Source: Anaerolineae bacterium | Lineage (GTDB): Bacteria > Chloroflexota > Anaerolineae > Aggregatilineales > Phototrophicaceae | Assembly (NCBI GenBank): GCA_022822305.1 | Contig: JAJEBY010000016.1 | Coordinates: forward strand, 186,001-250,000 | DNA length: 64,000 bases | Reading direction: 5' to 3' | In this document: one piece after another, positions 45,105 to 54,501 of the stretch | Position numbering within the stretch: the first letter of the stretch is position 1 | Layout of the letters: every line of letters begins with the position of its first letter | The notes under the pieces: generated by a model | What the model was told of the DNA's origin: nothing | The model's input: only the letters and a program-made list of their open reading frames with translations | Database searches by the model: none | Program-made: the position numbers and the translations under genes

Positions 45105-46706
45105 TTATCCGCGACTGACGGTCGTAGGATATCCGCTGGGATCAATGCTGACATCGATGATCAGCGGCATGTTGCCATTGAGTCCATGCCTTAGCGCCAG
45201 AGCGCAATCGGTTTCATTCACGACCTTACTGTATTCCAGACCGTAGGCTTGCGCAATCAGCGAGAAATCGGGATTGACGAATGTCGTGCCGTGCGCCGGG
45301 CGTTGCCGCCGCAGCTGCGCCGAGCGAATGAGATCCAGCGCTGAATCGTTCATCACGATGACAATGACCGGCAGACGCAACTCCTGGAGCAGCCCCAGCT
45401 CGCCGATAACCATCGCCAATCCCGCGTCTCCAGTGATGCAAATGGTCGGCTGCCCGGTCACTAGCGCCGCCGCGATGGCGCTAGTCAAACCGAATCCCAT
45501 CGCTGAAAGGCCGTTGGATACAAAATAACGATTTGGACGCCGCGCTTCCCAATTCAGCGCCGTGAAGATCTTGTGCGAACCGACATCGGTAGTGATGATG
45601 GCGTTGTCGGGAGCGTGTTCGCGCAAGACGCGCAGGAATTGCTGGGGCAACATCGTGTCCGCTTGAGCGCGCGGCGCGTCTGAGTTGGTCGCGTGCTGAC
45701 GAAACGCTCTCACGCGGCTGGCGCCCCAATCGTCTGCGGTCCCTGTGCTGATCCGCGAAAGCGCTTCGAGTAGGTCTCCGCAGGCGCCGACGAATTCAGA
45801 TGCGCTGGAGATTTCGGGATCTGTATTCTGCCAGTTGGCGATCCAGATCAACGGCTGCGGCTGATCCCAGGGTTTGACCAATTCGACCACATCAAATCCG
45901 ATCGCGATTATGCAATCCGCTTCGTCGAGGAAGGCATAAACCGGGTCAGTCGTCGTCAAGCCGAGGGTGCCGGCGAAAAGCGGATGATCGCCCGACAAAG
46001 CGCCTTTGCTCTTGGGCGTGTCGATCACGGGCGCGCCGAGCGCTTCCGCCAGCCGCCGCAGCGACGCGTATGGCCTTTCCGGCTCCAGACCCAAGCCCGT
46101 TACAACGATTGGCTTGCGTTTGTCGCGAAGCAATGCCGCAATCTGTCGCGCGCTGGATTCTGCATCGGGTCTTGCCTGCGCTTCGCTTGATGCAATCGAG
46201 CGGGCTCGAACGGGCGGTGTGGCAACATCGTTGTGGATGCCGAGGTGAACGGGTCCGGGGCGGCCATGCGCCGCGACCGCGATGGCTCGCTCAATCGTGT
46301 CGGCAGCGCCGTCCGCAGTCAACGTCGCCGTCAGCTTAGTGATTGGCGCGAACAGCGCGGATAAGTCAACTGCCTGATGCGTGTGCCGACTGCGAAGTGC
46401 CGGATCGCCCGCGGCCGTAATCAAAACAATCGGCGCGCGATCGAGGTATGCATGAGCGAGGCCAGCGGTGGCGTTGGTCGCGCCCGGACCCAATGTCGTC
46501 AATGCCACACCCGGCACGCCGGTCAGCCGAGCCTCAGTCGCCGCCATGAAACAAGCCGAACTCTCGTTGCGCGCCAGGATGAAGCGGATGCCTTGCCGTC
46601 GAAGCGCGTCGAGCATCTCAACGTTTTCGCCGCCGGGCAACCCGTAGACCCGTCGCACGCCGATTTGCCATAGCTGGTCGGCCAAGAATTCCGCTATTGT
46701 TGTCAT
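45105..46706 (-). CDS. Thiamine-diphosphate-dependent enzyme, acetolactate-synthase-like
   Basis: 533 residues in the usual three domains: PYR (activating Glu in ARNESSACF, GPGATNA), central domain, and PP with the ThDP/Mg motif GDAGLAM...MND. The Gly-Asp-Ala-Gly form replaces the commoner GDG. It could be an acetolactate synthase, a keto-acid decarboxylase or a sulfo-compound enzyme; sequence alone does not decide. No small ALS subunit is adjacent. ATG 46706 is preferred, with GGCGGGAATGT upstream. It diverges from an aminotransferase gene. Confidence 0.85.
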   Translation of the reverse strand: MTTIAEFLADQLWQIGVRRVYGLPGGENVEMLDALRRQGIRFILARNESSACFMAATEARLTGVPGVALTTLGPGATNATAGLAHAYLDRAPIVLITAAGDPALRSRHTHQAVDLSALFAPITKLTATLTADGAADTIERAIAVAAHGRPGPVHLGIHNDVATPPVRARSIASSEAQARPDAESSARQIAALLRDKRKPIVVTGLGLEPERPYASLRRLAEALGAPVIDTPKSKGALSGDHPLFAGTLGLTTTDPVYAFLDEADCIIAIGFDVVELVKPWDQPQPLIWIANWQNTDPEISSASEFVGACGDLLEALSRISTGTADDWGASRVRAFRQHATNSDAPRAQADTMLPQQFLRVLREHAPDNAIITTDVGSHKIFTALNWEARRPNRYFVSNGLSAMGFGLTSAIAAALVTGQPTICITGDAGLAMVIGELGLLQELRLPVIVIVMNDSALDLIRSAQLRRQRPAHGTTFVNPDFSLIAQAYGLEYSKVVNETDCALALRHGLNGNMPLIIDVSIDPSGYPTTVSRG

Positions 46707-46743
46707 ACATTCCCGCCTGGATTCACGCGCTGGTATCAGCCAG

Positions 46744-46771
46744 ATTATGTCAATTGATGGATTTCTGTCAA
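46744..46771 (-). promoter_or_regulatory. Promoter of the ThDP-enzyme gene
   Basis: On the - strand: TTGACA (46771-46766), 16-bp spacer, CATAAT (46749-46744, 5 of 6), about 38 bp before the start codon. AATTGG-GA-CCAATT lies just upstream in the divergent spacer and may be an operator. The + direction shows only a -10-like TACAAT at 46810-46815. Confidence 0.55.
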
Positions 46772-46867
46772 ATTGGGACCAATTGGCAGTGTATTCCCAG
46801 CTTTTGATGTACAATTCCGTGCATCAAGTTTTATTAGTGAGTACCGTGCCCTCGTGCGAGGTGGCGC

Positions 46868-48139
46868 ATGGCATTTCTCACTATCGCCAAGTCGGGTACT
46901 TTGGCGCTGAACGAACGGTCAAAGCAACTCGAAACCACTGGCCGCCCGATACACAGATTGGGCTTCGGCGAGTCGCCGTTTCTGCCGCCTCCCTATGTTC
47001 AATCCGCCCTGCAAAATGCTGCAATACGCAAGGACTACACGCCGGTCGCGGGATTGCCCGAATTGCGCGAACGCATTGCCGACTTTCATCAAGAGATCGA
47101 CGGCTATCCCGTGAGCATGGAGCAGGTACTGGTCGCGCCAGGCACCAAGCTGCTGCTCTCCAATATCATGCATGCGTTTCAGGATGCCGAGGTCTACCTG
47201 CCGGCGCCATCCTGGGTGTCGTACGCGCCGCAAGCCGCAATGGAGGGACATCGTCTTATTCGCGTCCCCACCTTTTGGGAGACACAATGGCGGGTCGATC
47301 CCGAGCTTCTGGACGCTACCATCACCTGCCACGGCCGTAGCGGCGCAGACAAGCTCATCGTGTTGAATTATCCGAACAACCCACATGGCTTGACCTACTC
47401 GCGTGACGAACTGCTAGCGCTGGCCGATGTCCTTCGCAAGCACGAGGTATGGGCCATCGCCGATGAGATCTACGCGCTGTTGCATCATCGCGGCCTGCAT
47501 GCGTCGCTGGCGAGCATCTATCCTGAACGCACGCTGGTGACGACTGGAATGTCGAAGTGGTGCGGCGCGGGCGGCTGGAGATTGGGCGCGCTCCTTTTGC
47601 CGCAGGATACGCCGGCCGATCTGTACGACGCCATGGTTGGGCTGGGATCGGAGACCTATTCCTGCGCTTCCGTTCCGATTCAAGTCGCCGCGCTGTCAGC
47701 CTATGAATTGTCAGCCGAATTGCACGACTTTCTCAACCGGCAGCGACGTGTGCTAGCCGTGATCGGTCACATGATTCACGCGGAAGTGACGCGACTCGGA
47801 ATTCGCGCCCATCGGCCAGAAGGCGGCTTCTACATGCTGATTGATTTCAGCCCGTTTTCCGAGCTGCTGGCGCGAAGAGAGATTCATGGAGATGCCGATC
47901 TCTGCGAGCGCTTGCTGGAAGAAGCCGGCGTGGCGCTTTTGCCCGGCAGTTGCTTTGGCTTGACAGCTACGGACTTGACCGCTCGGCTCGCCTATGTCGA
48001 TTTTGACGGGCCGGCTGCGCTCAATGACGCGAAAGAAGATGACGCGGTGATTCTGCGTCACGCTGGAAAGATGCTGCAGGGCATCGCGGATCTGGGCCAA
48101 TGGCTCAACCGACTATCAGAAGATAAAGACTCAAGATAA
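46868..48139 (+). CDS. Class I/II pyridoxal-phosphate aminotransferase
   Basis: 423 residues. The PLP Lys is in GMSKWCGAGGWRLG, the substrate-side NYPNNPHG near residue 162, and ADEIYALL carries the Asp/Tyr pair. It belongs to the aspartate/aromatic aminotransferase fold type I. GAGG lies 6 bp before the ATG. Its last 35 bp overlap the end of the convergent TauE gene, so the two mRNAs are antisense at their 3' ends. Confidence 0.9.
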   Translation: MAFLTIAKSGTLALNERSKQLETTGRPIHRLGFGESPFLPPPYVQSALQNAAIRKDYTPVAGLPELRERIADFHQEIDGYPVSMEQVLVAPGTKLLLSNIMHAFQDAEVYLPAPSWVSYAPQAAMEGHRLIRVPTFWETQWRVDPELLDATITCHGRSGADKLIVLNYPNNPHGLTYSRDELLALADVLRKHEVWAIADEIYALLHHRGLHASLASIYPERTLVTTGMSKWCGAGGWRLGALLLPQDTPADLYDAMVGLGSETYSCASVPIQVAALSAYELSAELHDFLNRQRRVLAVIGHMIHAEVTRLGIRAHRPEGGFYMLIDFSPFSELLARREIHGDADLCERLLEEAGVALLPGSCFGLTATDLTARLAYVDFDGPAALNDAKEDDAVILRHAGKMLQGIADLGQWLNRLSEDKDSR

Positions 48140-48839
48140 TCAGCGGCGCCATCATGATCCATTCAAACGTCTGCTGATTGATGCGGTTGATCAATGCGCG
48201 CGCCAATGCGATCGCGCCCGGTATGATCAAGAACACCCAGGCGATGTTGACAAGCTGAGGGAGATCCAAAATGCCAATGGCGATATAAGATGGCAGCTTG
48301 GTCAAATTCATCGCTGCGAAGAACAGCGTGGTTGTGCCCACGAATGAGCGGGGCGTCATTTTCGGCTGCAGGAGTAGATAGGCGGTGAAGGGCGGCGCGC
48401 CGACGTTGGCCAGCGTGGAGCCGAATCCCGAGGCGCATCCCGCGATCCAGCCGTGCCAATCACGCGGATGATATGCCAGCCGGCGCAGGCGTTCGCTGCC
48501 GATCTTGAAACTGAGCGCGACCAGCGTCAATCCGCCTATCGAACGCTTGAGCGTGACGGCATCGATATCCACGAGCACAAATGTCCCCAGCAGTACGCCA
48601 ATCAGTCCCGGTATCAGCATCAGGGCGATATATTTGCGGCTCCATTGGCGCCAGTAGAAATACAATGCGAAGACATCGGCAAACAGCAGCAGTGGCAGGA
48701 TCATGCCGACAGCCACCTGCGGCTCAATGATCAGCGTCAGGATCGGCACGGTCAAGGCCACAGGAACGGGACCTCCCAGGCCGCCCTTGGAGAAGCCGAT
48801 CAAAACGGCGACAACGGCAAAAGCAATTGTCTCTTCCAT
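48105..48839 (-). CDS. TauE/SafE family sulfite or anion exporter
   Basis: 244 residues with about eight membrane helices, two-fold pseudo-repeat, and the family motif GFSKGGLGGP near residue 15 with GCASGFGSTLANVGAPP near residue 135. Characterised members export sulfite, sulfoacetate or related sulfur anions. It ends inside the aminotransferase gene on the other strand (35-bp overlap). Adjacent ThDP and PLP genes make a sulfonate link conceivable, but unproven. Confidence 0.85.
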   Translation of the reverse strand: MEETIAFAVVAVLIGFSKGGLGGPVPVALTVPILTLIIEPQVAVGMILPLLLFADVFALYFYWRQWSRKYIALMLIPGLIGVLLGTFVLVDIDAVTLKRSIGGLTLVALSFKIGSERLRRLAYHPRDWHGWIAGCASGFGSTLANVGAPPFTAYLLLQPKMTPRSFVGTTTLFFAAMNLTKLPSYIAIGILDLPQLVNIAWVFLIIPGAIALARALINRINQQTFEWIMMAPLIILSLYLLIVG

Positions 48840-48979
48840 CAGTTCGCGCTAGGTAACTCACCCTGCTTGGCAGATAATAGCTGGCGGGATGCCGACCACA
48901 TCTGCATTATATGCCAGCGGTTTCCCGCGGGCGAGACATTGACATGATTCTGACGATTGCGCGGGCGAGGAACGGGTGC

Positions 48980-49780
48980 ATGAATATTGAGCAACTCAAT
49001 CAAGAAGGACGTGAACTCTGGAACCAAAAGGCGCAGTTCTGGGACCAGCTGCACGGCGATGCGGGCAACCGATTCCATCGCCGCTTGATTGAACCGTCGA
49101 TTCTGCAACTGCTTGACCTGCGTCCGGGAGAAGCGGTACTGGACATCGGCTGCGGCAACGGCGCGCTCTCCCGTCGCCTGGCCGAACTAGGCGGCAGCGT
49201 CACCGCCGTAGACTACAGCGACGGCATGCTCGATTCAGCGCGCGCGCGCAGCGCCGGATCCGCCCACAACATTGACTATCGCCTGGTCGACGCCACCGAT
49301 GTCGATGCGCTGCTGCGATTGGGTCTTGCCGGATTTGATGCCATCGTCTGTTCAATGGTGCTGATGGATATTCCAATTATCGAGCCGATCTTTCAGGCGT
49401 CCAGTCAATTGCTGCGCTCGGATGGACGTTTTGTTTTCGCCACCATGCATCCGGCCTTCAATTCCAATAATCCCGTCTTCTTTCACGAAAAGGAGGACCG
49501 CGATGGAACCATGGTCGATCGTTGCGGGATCAAGATTCACGAATACATTGACGTTCAACCGGTCAAAGGATCAGGCGCGCCCGGCGAGCCAGTGCCGCAC
49601 TACTATTATCATCGAACCTTTTCAGAGCTTTTGGGCGGAGCCTTCGCCGCTGGATTTGTATTGGACGGGCTTTTGGAGCCGTCCTTCGCGCCCGAAGATG
49701 CCGAGACTTCCGATTATCTTAGCTGGTACAAGCTGTGGCAGATCCCGCCGGTGCTCAGCGGACGTTTGCGTCTGCGCTAG
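48980..49780 (+). CDS. Class I SAM-dependent methyltransferase
   Basis: About 266 residues. Motif I VLDIGCGNG, post-I VTAVDYSDGML, and the Met-rich IVCSMVLMDIP at motif IV place it in the Methyltransf_11 group. GAGG 9 bp upstream supports ATG 48980; frames from 48911 or 48944 are longer but lack a ribosome binding site. The substrate is unknown. Its stop overlaps that of the convergent B3/B4 gene by 4 bp. Confidence 0.87.
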   Translation: MNIEQLNQEGRELWNQKAQFWDQLHGDAGNRFHRRLIEPSILQLLDLRPGEAVLDIGCGNGALSRRLAELGGSVTAVDYSDGMLDSARARSAGSAHNIDYRLVDATDVDALLRLGLAGFDAIVCSMVLMDIPIIEPIFQASSQLLRSDGRFVFATMHPAFNSNNPVFFHEKEDRDGTMVDRCGIKIHEYIDVQPVKGSGAPGEPVPHYYYHRTFSELLGGAFAAGFVLDGLLEPSFAPEDAETSDYLSWYKLWQIPPVLSGRLRLR

Positions 49781-50478
49781 ATCGCCGGATTTCCAGCGTT
49801 CAGTACCGCCGCATTGAAGGCGCCGCCGGCATTTTCGTTCAAGAGGCTTTGCAGGTCGGCAAGCGCTTGCTCGATATCCGCCGCTCCACCGTCATGATGC
49901 GCTTCAACCGTCACGACGGCGTCGGAAGTGTCCGCGTTGGCCGCGCTGGTTCTGCTTTGTCGCCAGCACCAACGCCTGGCAACCACCATCCGCTTGTCGT
50001 CTGAGAATATGACCTCGCCAACTTCCGGATGCATGATGTCGCCGCTGCCGAGTTCCATGTAGCGCTCGCTGCCATCGGAATAATGCACGGTGATCGCGCC
50101 GCTGATTTGCCGCGTATCAAAGATGGCGACGGGCAAACCGTATCGGATGCTGACCAGGTTGCCGATATCAACCAGCGTGTTGATGCTGGGAATATCGCCT
50201 TTCTTGGTCAATCGCCGCAAAAGCGCCTCGGCCGCGCTGCGATACTTGGTTGGCGAAACCCCAAACGCGCTGATCGCTCGCCGCCACGCGCTCAGCGAGG
50301 GCAGCTCGCTCAAGGGCCTGTCGCCGATACGCGCCTTCACGGCAGCCTGTTCCGATCGGTAAGCATCCGCCAGTTGCGGCGCTGTCGGGCCATTCCGCAT
50401 GCCATTGGCGACAATCGCGCCCGCGACCAGCTTGGGATAGTCTTGGATAATCTTGGCGTCATATTGAAAACTTGTCAT
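49777..50478 (-). CDS. B3/B4 tRNA-binding domain protein
   Basis: About 233 residues, matching the B3/B4 domain of phenylalanyl-tRNA synthetase beta subunits in its stand-alone form (GVSPTKYRSAAEALLRRL, INTLVDIGNLVSIRYGLPVAIFD). Related proteins are thought to act on mischarged tRNA or nucleotides; none is proven here. The start at ATG 50478 has GGAGGATGA overlapping the MFS stop codon, so it is translationally coupled to the exporter gene. Confidence 0.8.
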   Translation of the reverse strand: MTSFQYDAKIIQDYPKLVAGAIVANGMRNGPTAPQLADAYRSEQAAVKARIGDRPLSELPSLSAWRRAISAFGVSPTKYRSAAEALLRRLTKKGDIPSINTLVDIGNLVSIRYGLPVAIFDTRQISGAITVHYSDGSERYMELGSGDIMHPEVGEVIFSDDKRMVVARRWCWRQSRTSAANADTSDAVVTVEAHHDGGAADIEQALADLQSLLNENAGGAFNAAVLNAGNPAI

Positions 50479-50479
50479 T

Positions 50480-51778
50480 TCATCCTCCAATTGCCAATTC
50501 GGGTGAACTGGCGATGAGTTGCGATTCCTGGCTCTCCAGCCTCTGCACGATCCAGATCCAGGTCAAGGTCGGGATAACCGCGACCACGGCCGAGACGAAG
50601 ACGATGGTCCCCACGCTTCCCACGCCCACCGCATCAATCAACAGCCCGATCGCAATAATGCCGAAGCTTTGCACCAGTTCAAATCCCGCGAAATCCAGGG
50701 AAAACATCCGACCCAGATACTCGTCCGGCACGATCTGCTGCAGAATCACCGAACTGTAGGTCCAGTTCACCGATCCGCCCATCGAGCGCACTGCCACCGC
50801 CAGCGCCAGCAACTCCAGCGACGGCGCAACACCCCAGAGCAGCCAGCCCAAGGCAATCATAGCGAAACCGAGCCCGATCAAACGGCGCAAGGTTTTGACA
50901 GAATCATCGCTGAAGCGGTTGGTGAGAATCGGGCCCAGCACGGCGCCAAATCCGAATGCCGCCCACAAAATAGCCATCGACGTGATGCCCTGGTCGCCCA
51001 GCACAAAGACCTGCGTGCCATAAATGATGAGCAGCGCGTCGACATTAGTCAGGCTCTGCGCGCTCTTGACGAATAGCGTGGCGGCGATACCCGGCTGCCG
51101 GCGCAAGAAGCGGATGCCGTCCGCGAAGGTACGTTGCGCGCGCGCGGTCTTCTCGCGCATAACTTGTCCCAGTTCGGAGCGCGGCACGGCCGGAATGACA
51201 ATGGTAGTCACCAGAATCGCCGACAGCACGAAGGTCAGAGCATCGACGACTAGGGCGATGCGCGTGCCAAAAAGCTCCGCCACGATTCCACCAGTGACGG
51301 CGCCGATGGCCAGCATGGCCGACCAGGTTACGCTGCTGAGCGTGTTGCCGATGACAAGCTCATGACGATAAAGTATGCTGGGCATGATGGCGTTGCGAGC
51401 GGGCTCGAAGATCGATGACACCAGGAACTGGATGACTGTGAAGACGTAGATAAGAGGCAGATACTCCGGCCCGTTAGTGGTGAATAACAAACCCAAAACC
51501 GCCAGCGCCCGTACCAGATCGCTCACGATCAACAGCCGCTTGCGGTCGAATCGATCCGCCAGGACACCCGATACCGGCCGCAAAAGCAGCGGAGGAATCA
51601 AACGCGCGATCAAGAAAGCGCTGACGGCGATGCCTTGGCGCCCGGTGCCCTCGGTGTAGACGACGATAAGCGCCGAGACGACGATCGTGTTAAACCAATC
51701 GCCAAGCAAGCTGACCAGCTGCGCCGCCCATAACTTGGCAAAATCGCGGTTGCCCCGGATGAGTTTGGCGTATTGCAT
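50480..51778 (-). CDS. MFS transporter (EntS-like, MFS_3 type)
   Basis: About 432 residues and 12 membrane helices. The MFS loop DRFDRKRLLIVSD between helices 2 and 3 is present, and the N-terminus FAKLWAAQLVSLLGDWFN is typical of the EntS/enterobactin-exporter group. AAAAAGGGAAACGC supports ATG 51778. It is an exporter of unknown substrate, co-translated with the B3/B4 protein. Confidence 0.88.
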   Translation of the reverse strand: MQYAKLIRGNRDFAKLWAAQLVSLLGDWFNTIVVSALIVVYTEGTGRQGIAVSAFLIARLIPPLLLRPVSGVLADRFDRKRLLIVSDLVRALAVLGLLFTTNGPEYLPLIYVFTVIQFLVSSIFEPARNAIMPSILYRHELVIGNTLSSVTWSAMLAIGAVTGGIVAELFGTRIALVVDALTFVLSAILVTTIVIPAVPRSELGQVMREKTARAQRTFADGIRFLRRQPGIAATLFVKSAQSLTNVDALLIIYGTQVFVLGDQGITSMAILWAAFGFGAVLGPILTNRFSDDSVKTLRRLIGLGFAMIALGWLLWGVAPSLELLALAVAVRSMGGSVNWTYSSVILQQIVPDEYLGRMFSLDFAGFELVQSFGIIAIGLLIDAVGVGSVGTIVFVSAVVAVIPTLTWIWIVQRLESQESQLIASSPELAIGG

Positions 51779-51945
51779 GCGTTTCCCTTTTTGCGATCGC
51801 GAAGCGCCCTGGCTTGTGTTCAATGCGCTTGAATTTGAACCCGGACCGAAAGTCGCGGTGGCGCCTAGTTTACAGCAGCGCACCTGCGCTTGCACGTTGC
51901 AAATGTTGGCTTAAGATCTCCCGGCCAAGCGCTGGCGGCGGATTA

Positions 51946-51974
51946 TTGACAGTTGCAGACCTCTGGCATACCAT
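51946..51974 (+). promoter_or_regulatory. Sigma-70-type promoter for crcB
   Basis: TTGACA, 17-bp spacer, TACCAT (4 of 6), 24 bp before the crcB start. The leader is too short for a fluoride riboswitch. Confidence 0.55.
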
Positions 51975-51998
51975 GTGCGCGGGAGCGAGGGCGGGACG

Positions 51999-52394
51999 AT
52001 GGATAACCTCTTGTATGTGGGCATCGGCGGATTTTTCGGCGCCAACGCGCGTTACCTCATGACGTTATGGCTGGACGGGGCGGTGAGAGATTATTGGCCC
52101 GCATTCCCTTATGGCACGCTATTGGTGAATGTCCTGGGATCATTCGGCTTGGCGCTGGCCGGCGTATGGTTTGCCGAGCGCGGCGGGCTTTCGCCCCAAT
52201 TTCGCCTCCTGGTCGGCGTCGGATTCTTCGGCGCATTCACAACCTTCTCGACCTTCGCCAGCCAAAGCCTGTCGCTGCTGGAAAATAGCAACCTGGCTGC
52301 TTTTCTTTTGAATATCCTATTGAACAACGGCATCTGCATCTTGAGCGTGGCGCTGGGCTTGGCGCTGGGTCAGCGTTGGTTCGCAACCTCTTGA
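51999..52394 (+). CDS. crcB: Fluoride efflux channel CrcB/Fluc
   Basis: 131 residues with four membrane helices. GGFFGANARY and GTLLVNVLGSFGLALAG are the family signatures, and GFFGAFTTFSTFA carries the phenylalanine and threonine track of the pore. It exports fluoride as a dual-topology dimer. ATG 51999 is used; the frame from 51975 adds eight unlikely residues. uppP follows 47 bp downstream. Confidence 0.94.
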   Translation: MDNLLYVGIGGFFGANARYLMTLWLDGAVRDYWPAFPYGTLLVNVLGSFGLALAGVWFAERGGLSPQFRLLVGVGFFGAFTTFSTFASQSLSLLENSNLAAFLLNILLNNGICILSVALGLALGQRWFATS

Positions 52395-52441
52395 CCATGT
52401 TTCACAATTCAGCTCGCGCGTTGGACGGGACGTAGATCGCC

Positions 52442-53260
52442 ATGGACGACATCCTCAAAGTCTTAGCCCTGTCACTTATCGAAGGCTTCACAGAATTCCT
52501 GCCGATATCATCGACAGGCCACTTGATCGTGGGTTCGGCATTGCTGGATTTCAATGAGATCGGCTCAGTCTTCCAAATCTCCATTCAGTTTGGCGCTGTG
52601 TTGGCTGTCATATTCTATTATCGCAGGACCTTGCGGGGTCACGCGGCCGGCATGAGTTCGGACCCGGAGATCAGACGCTTTTGGCTTTACATCATGCTCG
52701 CGTCCCTGCCGGCGGCGGCGCTCGGACTCGTCTTCGGCGGCGGCATCCAAAGTTATTTCTTTTCGCCTGCGGTGGTGGGTATGGCGCTGATCGCCGGCGG
52801 CATTGTCTTTTTGCTGGTTGAACGCATGCCGCGATTCCGCGAATGTAGCAAAGAACCGGCTACGCCAATAACGAAGGTGACGATCCGGCAAGCGATACTG
52901 GTGGGGCTTGCGCAGGTCTTGGCGCTGATTCCGGGCATGTCTCGCTCGGGAACGACGATTGTCGGGGGCATGCTGGCTGGCATGGACCGGCGGCTGGCGA
53001 CGGAGTTTTCGTTTTATTTGGCCATACCTGTGCTTGGTGGCGCCACGTTTTATACGCTGCTGACATCGCTGGATCAGCTGCAGGCCAATGAGCTGGCGCT
53101 TCTGCTGCTGGGCGCGCTGCTTTCCGGACTGTTTGCCTGGATTGCCATCGACTGGCTCTTGAAGTTCGTCTCGCGCAATAGTTTCGTCTTCTTTGGATAC
53201 TACAGAATTGCGGCGGGCGCCTTGATTTTGGCGGGTGTAGCCCATGGGCTGTTCGCCTGA
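52442..53260 (+). CDS. uppP: Undecaprenyl-diphosphatase
   Basis: 272 residues with about eight helices. The catalytic motifs EGFTEFLPISSTGH near residue 14 and PGMSRSGTT near residue 165 are complete. It recycles the lipid carrier of peptidoglycan synthesis and can give bacitracin resistance. Confidence 0.96.
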   Translation: MDDILKVLALSLIEGFTEFLPISSTGHLIVGSALLDFNEIGSVFQISIQFGAVLAVIFYYRRTLRGHAAGMSSDPEIRRFWLYIMLASLPAAALGLVFGGGIQSYFFSPAVVGMALIAGGIVFLLVERMPRFRECSKEPATPITKVTIRQAILVGLAQVLALIPGMSRSGTTIVGGMLAGMDRRLATEFSFYLAIPVLGGATFYTLLTSLDQLQANELALLLLGALLSGLFAWIAIDWLLKFVSRNSFVFFGYYRIAAGALILAGVAHGLFA

Positions 53261-53328
53261 CGCAAACGCCTCGTCATCTAATCCGAAGATCACACAATTG
53301 GCATATGGAAACCTGCCTGGATATTTGA

Positions 53329-53356
53329 TTGTCCGAAAATTCGCCCTGAGTATAAT
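53329..53356 (+). promoter_or_regulatory. Promoter for the LysM lipoprotein gene
   Basis: TTGTCC, 16-bp spacer, TATAAT (perfect -10), 42 bp before the ATG. Confidence 0.5.
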
Positions 53357-53398
53357 GAAGGCAAATATGCAGACAAGACAACCTTGGGCGGGCTGTCG

Positions 53399-54325
53399 AT
53401 GAGCGGTAAGCGATGGAGTTTCCATATTCGCAAGCGCTTGATTTTATTGTGCTTGTGCGGCGCTGTTATGCTGACGGCGTCAGCATGTTTCCGTGATACT
53501 GCCGAAACGATCCAGCAGCAACCGGTAGCGCGCCAGGTGGCCTCGCCCACCGTCATTGACACGGACGAACCGCCTCCCACCAACACGGCCGAAGTATCAG
53601 AGGTGATCGCCACAGAAGCGCCGCCCGATACTTTCGCCCTCACCGCCACCGCCTTGATTTCGCGGTTGACCCAAGCCGCCGCGTCCGAAGCCGCTGAAGA
53701 GGTTAGCGCGGCGGACGAAGCTGCCGATACCGCGGGTTCAGCTCCGGAGCAGCCGGCCCCAGCGGCGACCGCCGTGCCGTTGATACGCGCTACGGTGCCG
53801 CCCGGTGAAGACTGCGTGCACGAGATTCGCGCAGGCGAAACGCTCTTCATGCTGTCGCTGGCGTATGGCTCGACCGTGGATGCCATCGCCGCGGCCAGCG
53901 ACATCGAAAATCCCGATCGTATCGCCGTCGGTCAGCGCATTACGATACCGGGTTGCGGCTCATCCGGGTTTGCGCCGCCGCCGACCTCATTGCCGCCGCC
54001 AACCACAGATCCAAATGCCGTTGAACCGACCGCGGAGCCCGAGCTTGAACTTGCGGCCAATCAGCAGCAACCTGATGACGTCAGCGCCTTGGTCCTGCGA
54101 GCGCAAGAGGCGATTCTCAACAACGCGCAGGAAAGCCTGGGCGGTGGATTTACGGCGCTATCGGCCGCGTCTGCAACGCCAAGCCGCACGTATACCGTGC
54201 AAGAGGGCGAGACGCTGCTGATCATCGCCTTGCGATTCAATACTACGATTGAAATCCTGGCCGCGCTCAATGACATTGACGATGTCGACAATGTCGATGC
54301 CGGCGATGTCTTGCAGATTCCGTAG
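53399..54325 (+). CDS. LysM-domain lipoprotein
   Basis: About 308 residues. A lipoprotein signal (basic start, hydrophobic core, TASAC lipobox near residue 30) is followed by a Thr/Ala/Pro/Glu-rich linker. Two LysM domains follow: one at about 135-185 (AGETLFMLSLAYG, ending RITIPGC) and one at the C-terminus (EGETLLIIALRFNT, ending VLQIP). It probably binds cell-wall glycan outside the membrane. No catalytic domain is present. Start ATG 53399 replaces a TTG five codons upstream. Confidence 0.82.
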   Translation: MSGKRWSFHIRKRLILLCLCGAVMLTASACFRDTAETIQQQPVARQVASPTVIDTDEPPPTNTAEVSEVIATEAPPDTFALTATALISRLTQAAASEAAEEVSAADEAADTAGSAPEQPAPAATAVPLIRATVPPGEDCVHEIRAGETLFMLSLAYGSTVDAIAAASDIENPDRIAVGQRITIPGCGSSGFAPPPTSLPPPTTDPNAVEPTAEPELELAANQQQPDDVSALVLRAQEAILNNAQESLGGGFTALSAASATPSRTYTVQEGETLLIIALRFNTTIEILAALNDIDDVDNVDAGDVLQIP

Positions 54326-54501
54326 CCTGCTTAGCCGTCGCGAAGCCACACTAATAGCAGCGCTTGACGAGTTGGACCAGGATCCAGCTGGCAGGCAATT
54401 CGGCGCGCCCTTGTAAAAGCCCAAATCATTGTTTATCATCATTCCGATTCTGTTAGTCTCTTCAGCGCCTGCGGGCGTGTTTTTGTGGAAGGAAACGGGC
54501 C

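Noticed and set aside
51900..51998. Fluoride riboswitch before crcB
   Set aside because: The predicted leader is only about 20 nt and no fluoride-riboswitch motif is visible.
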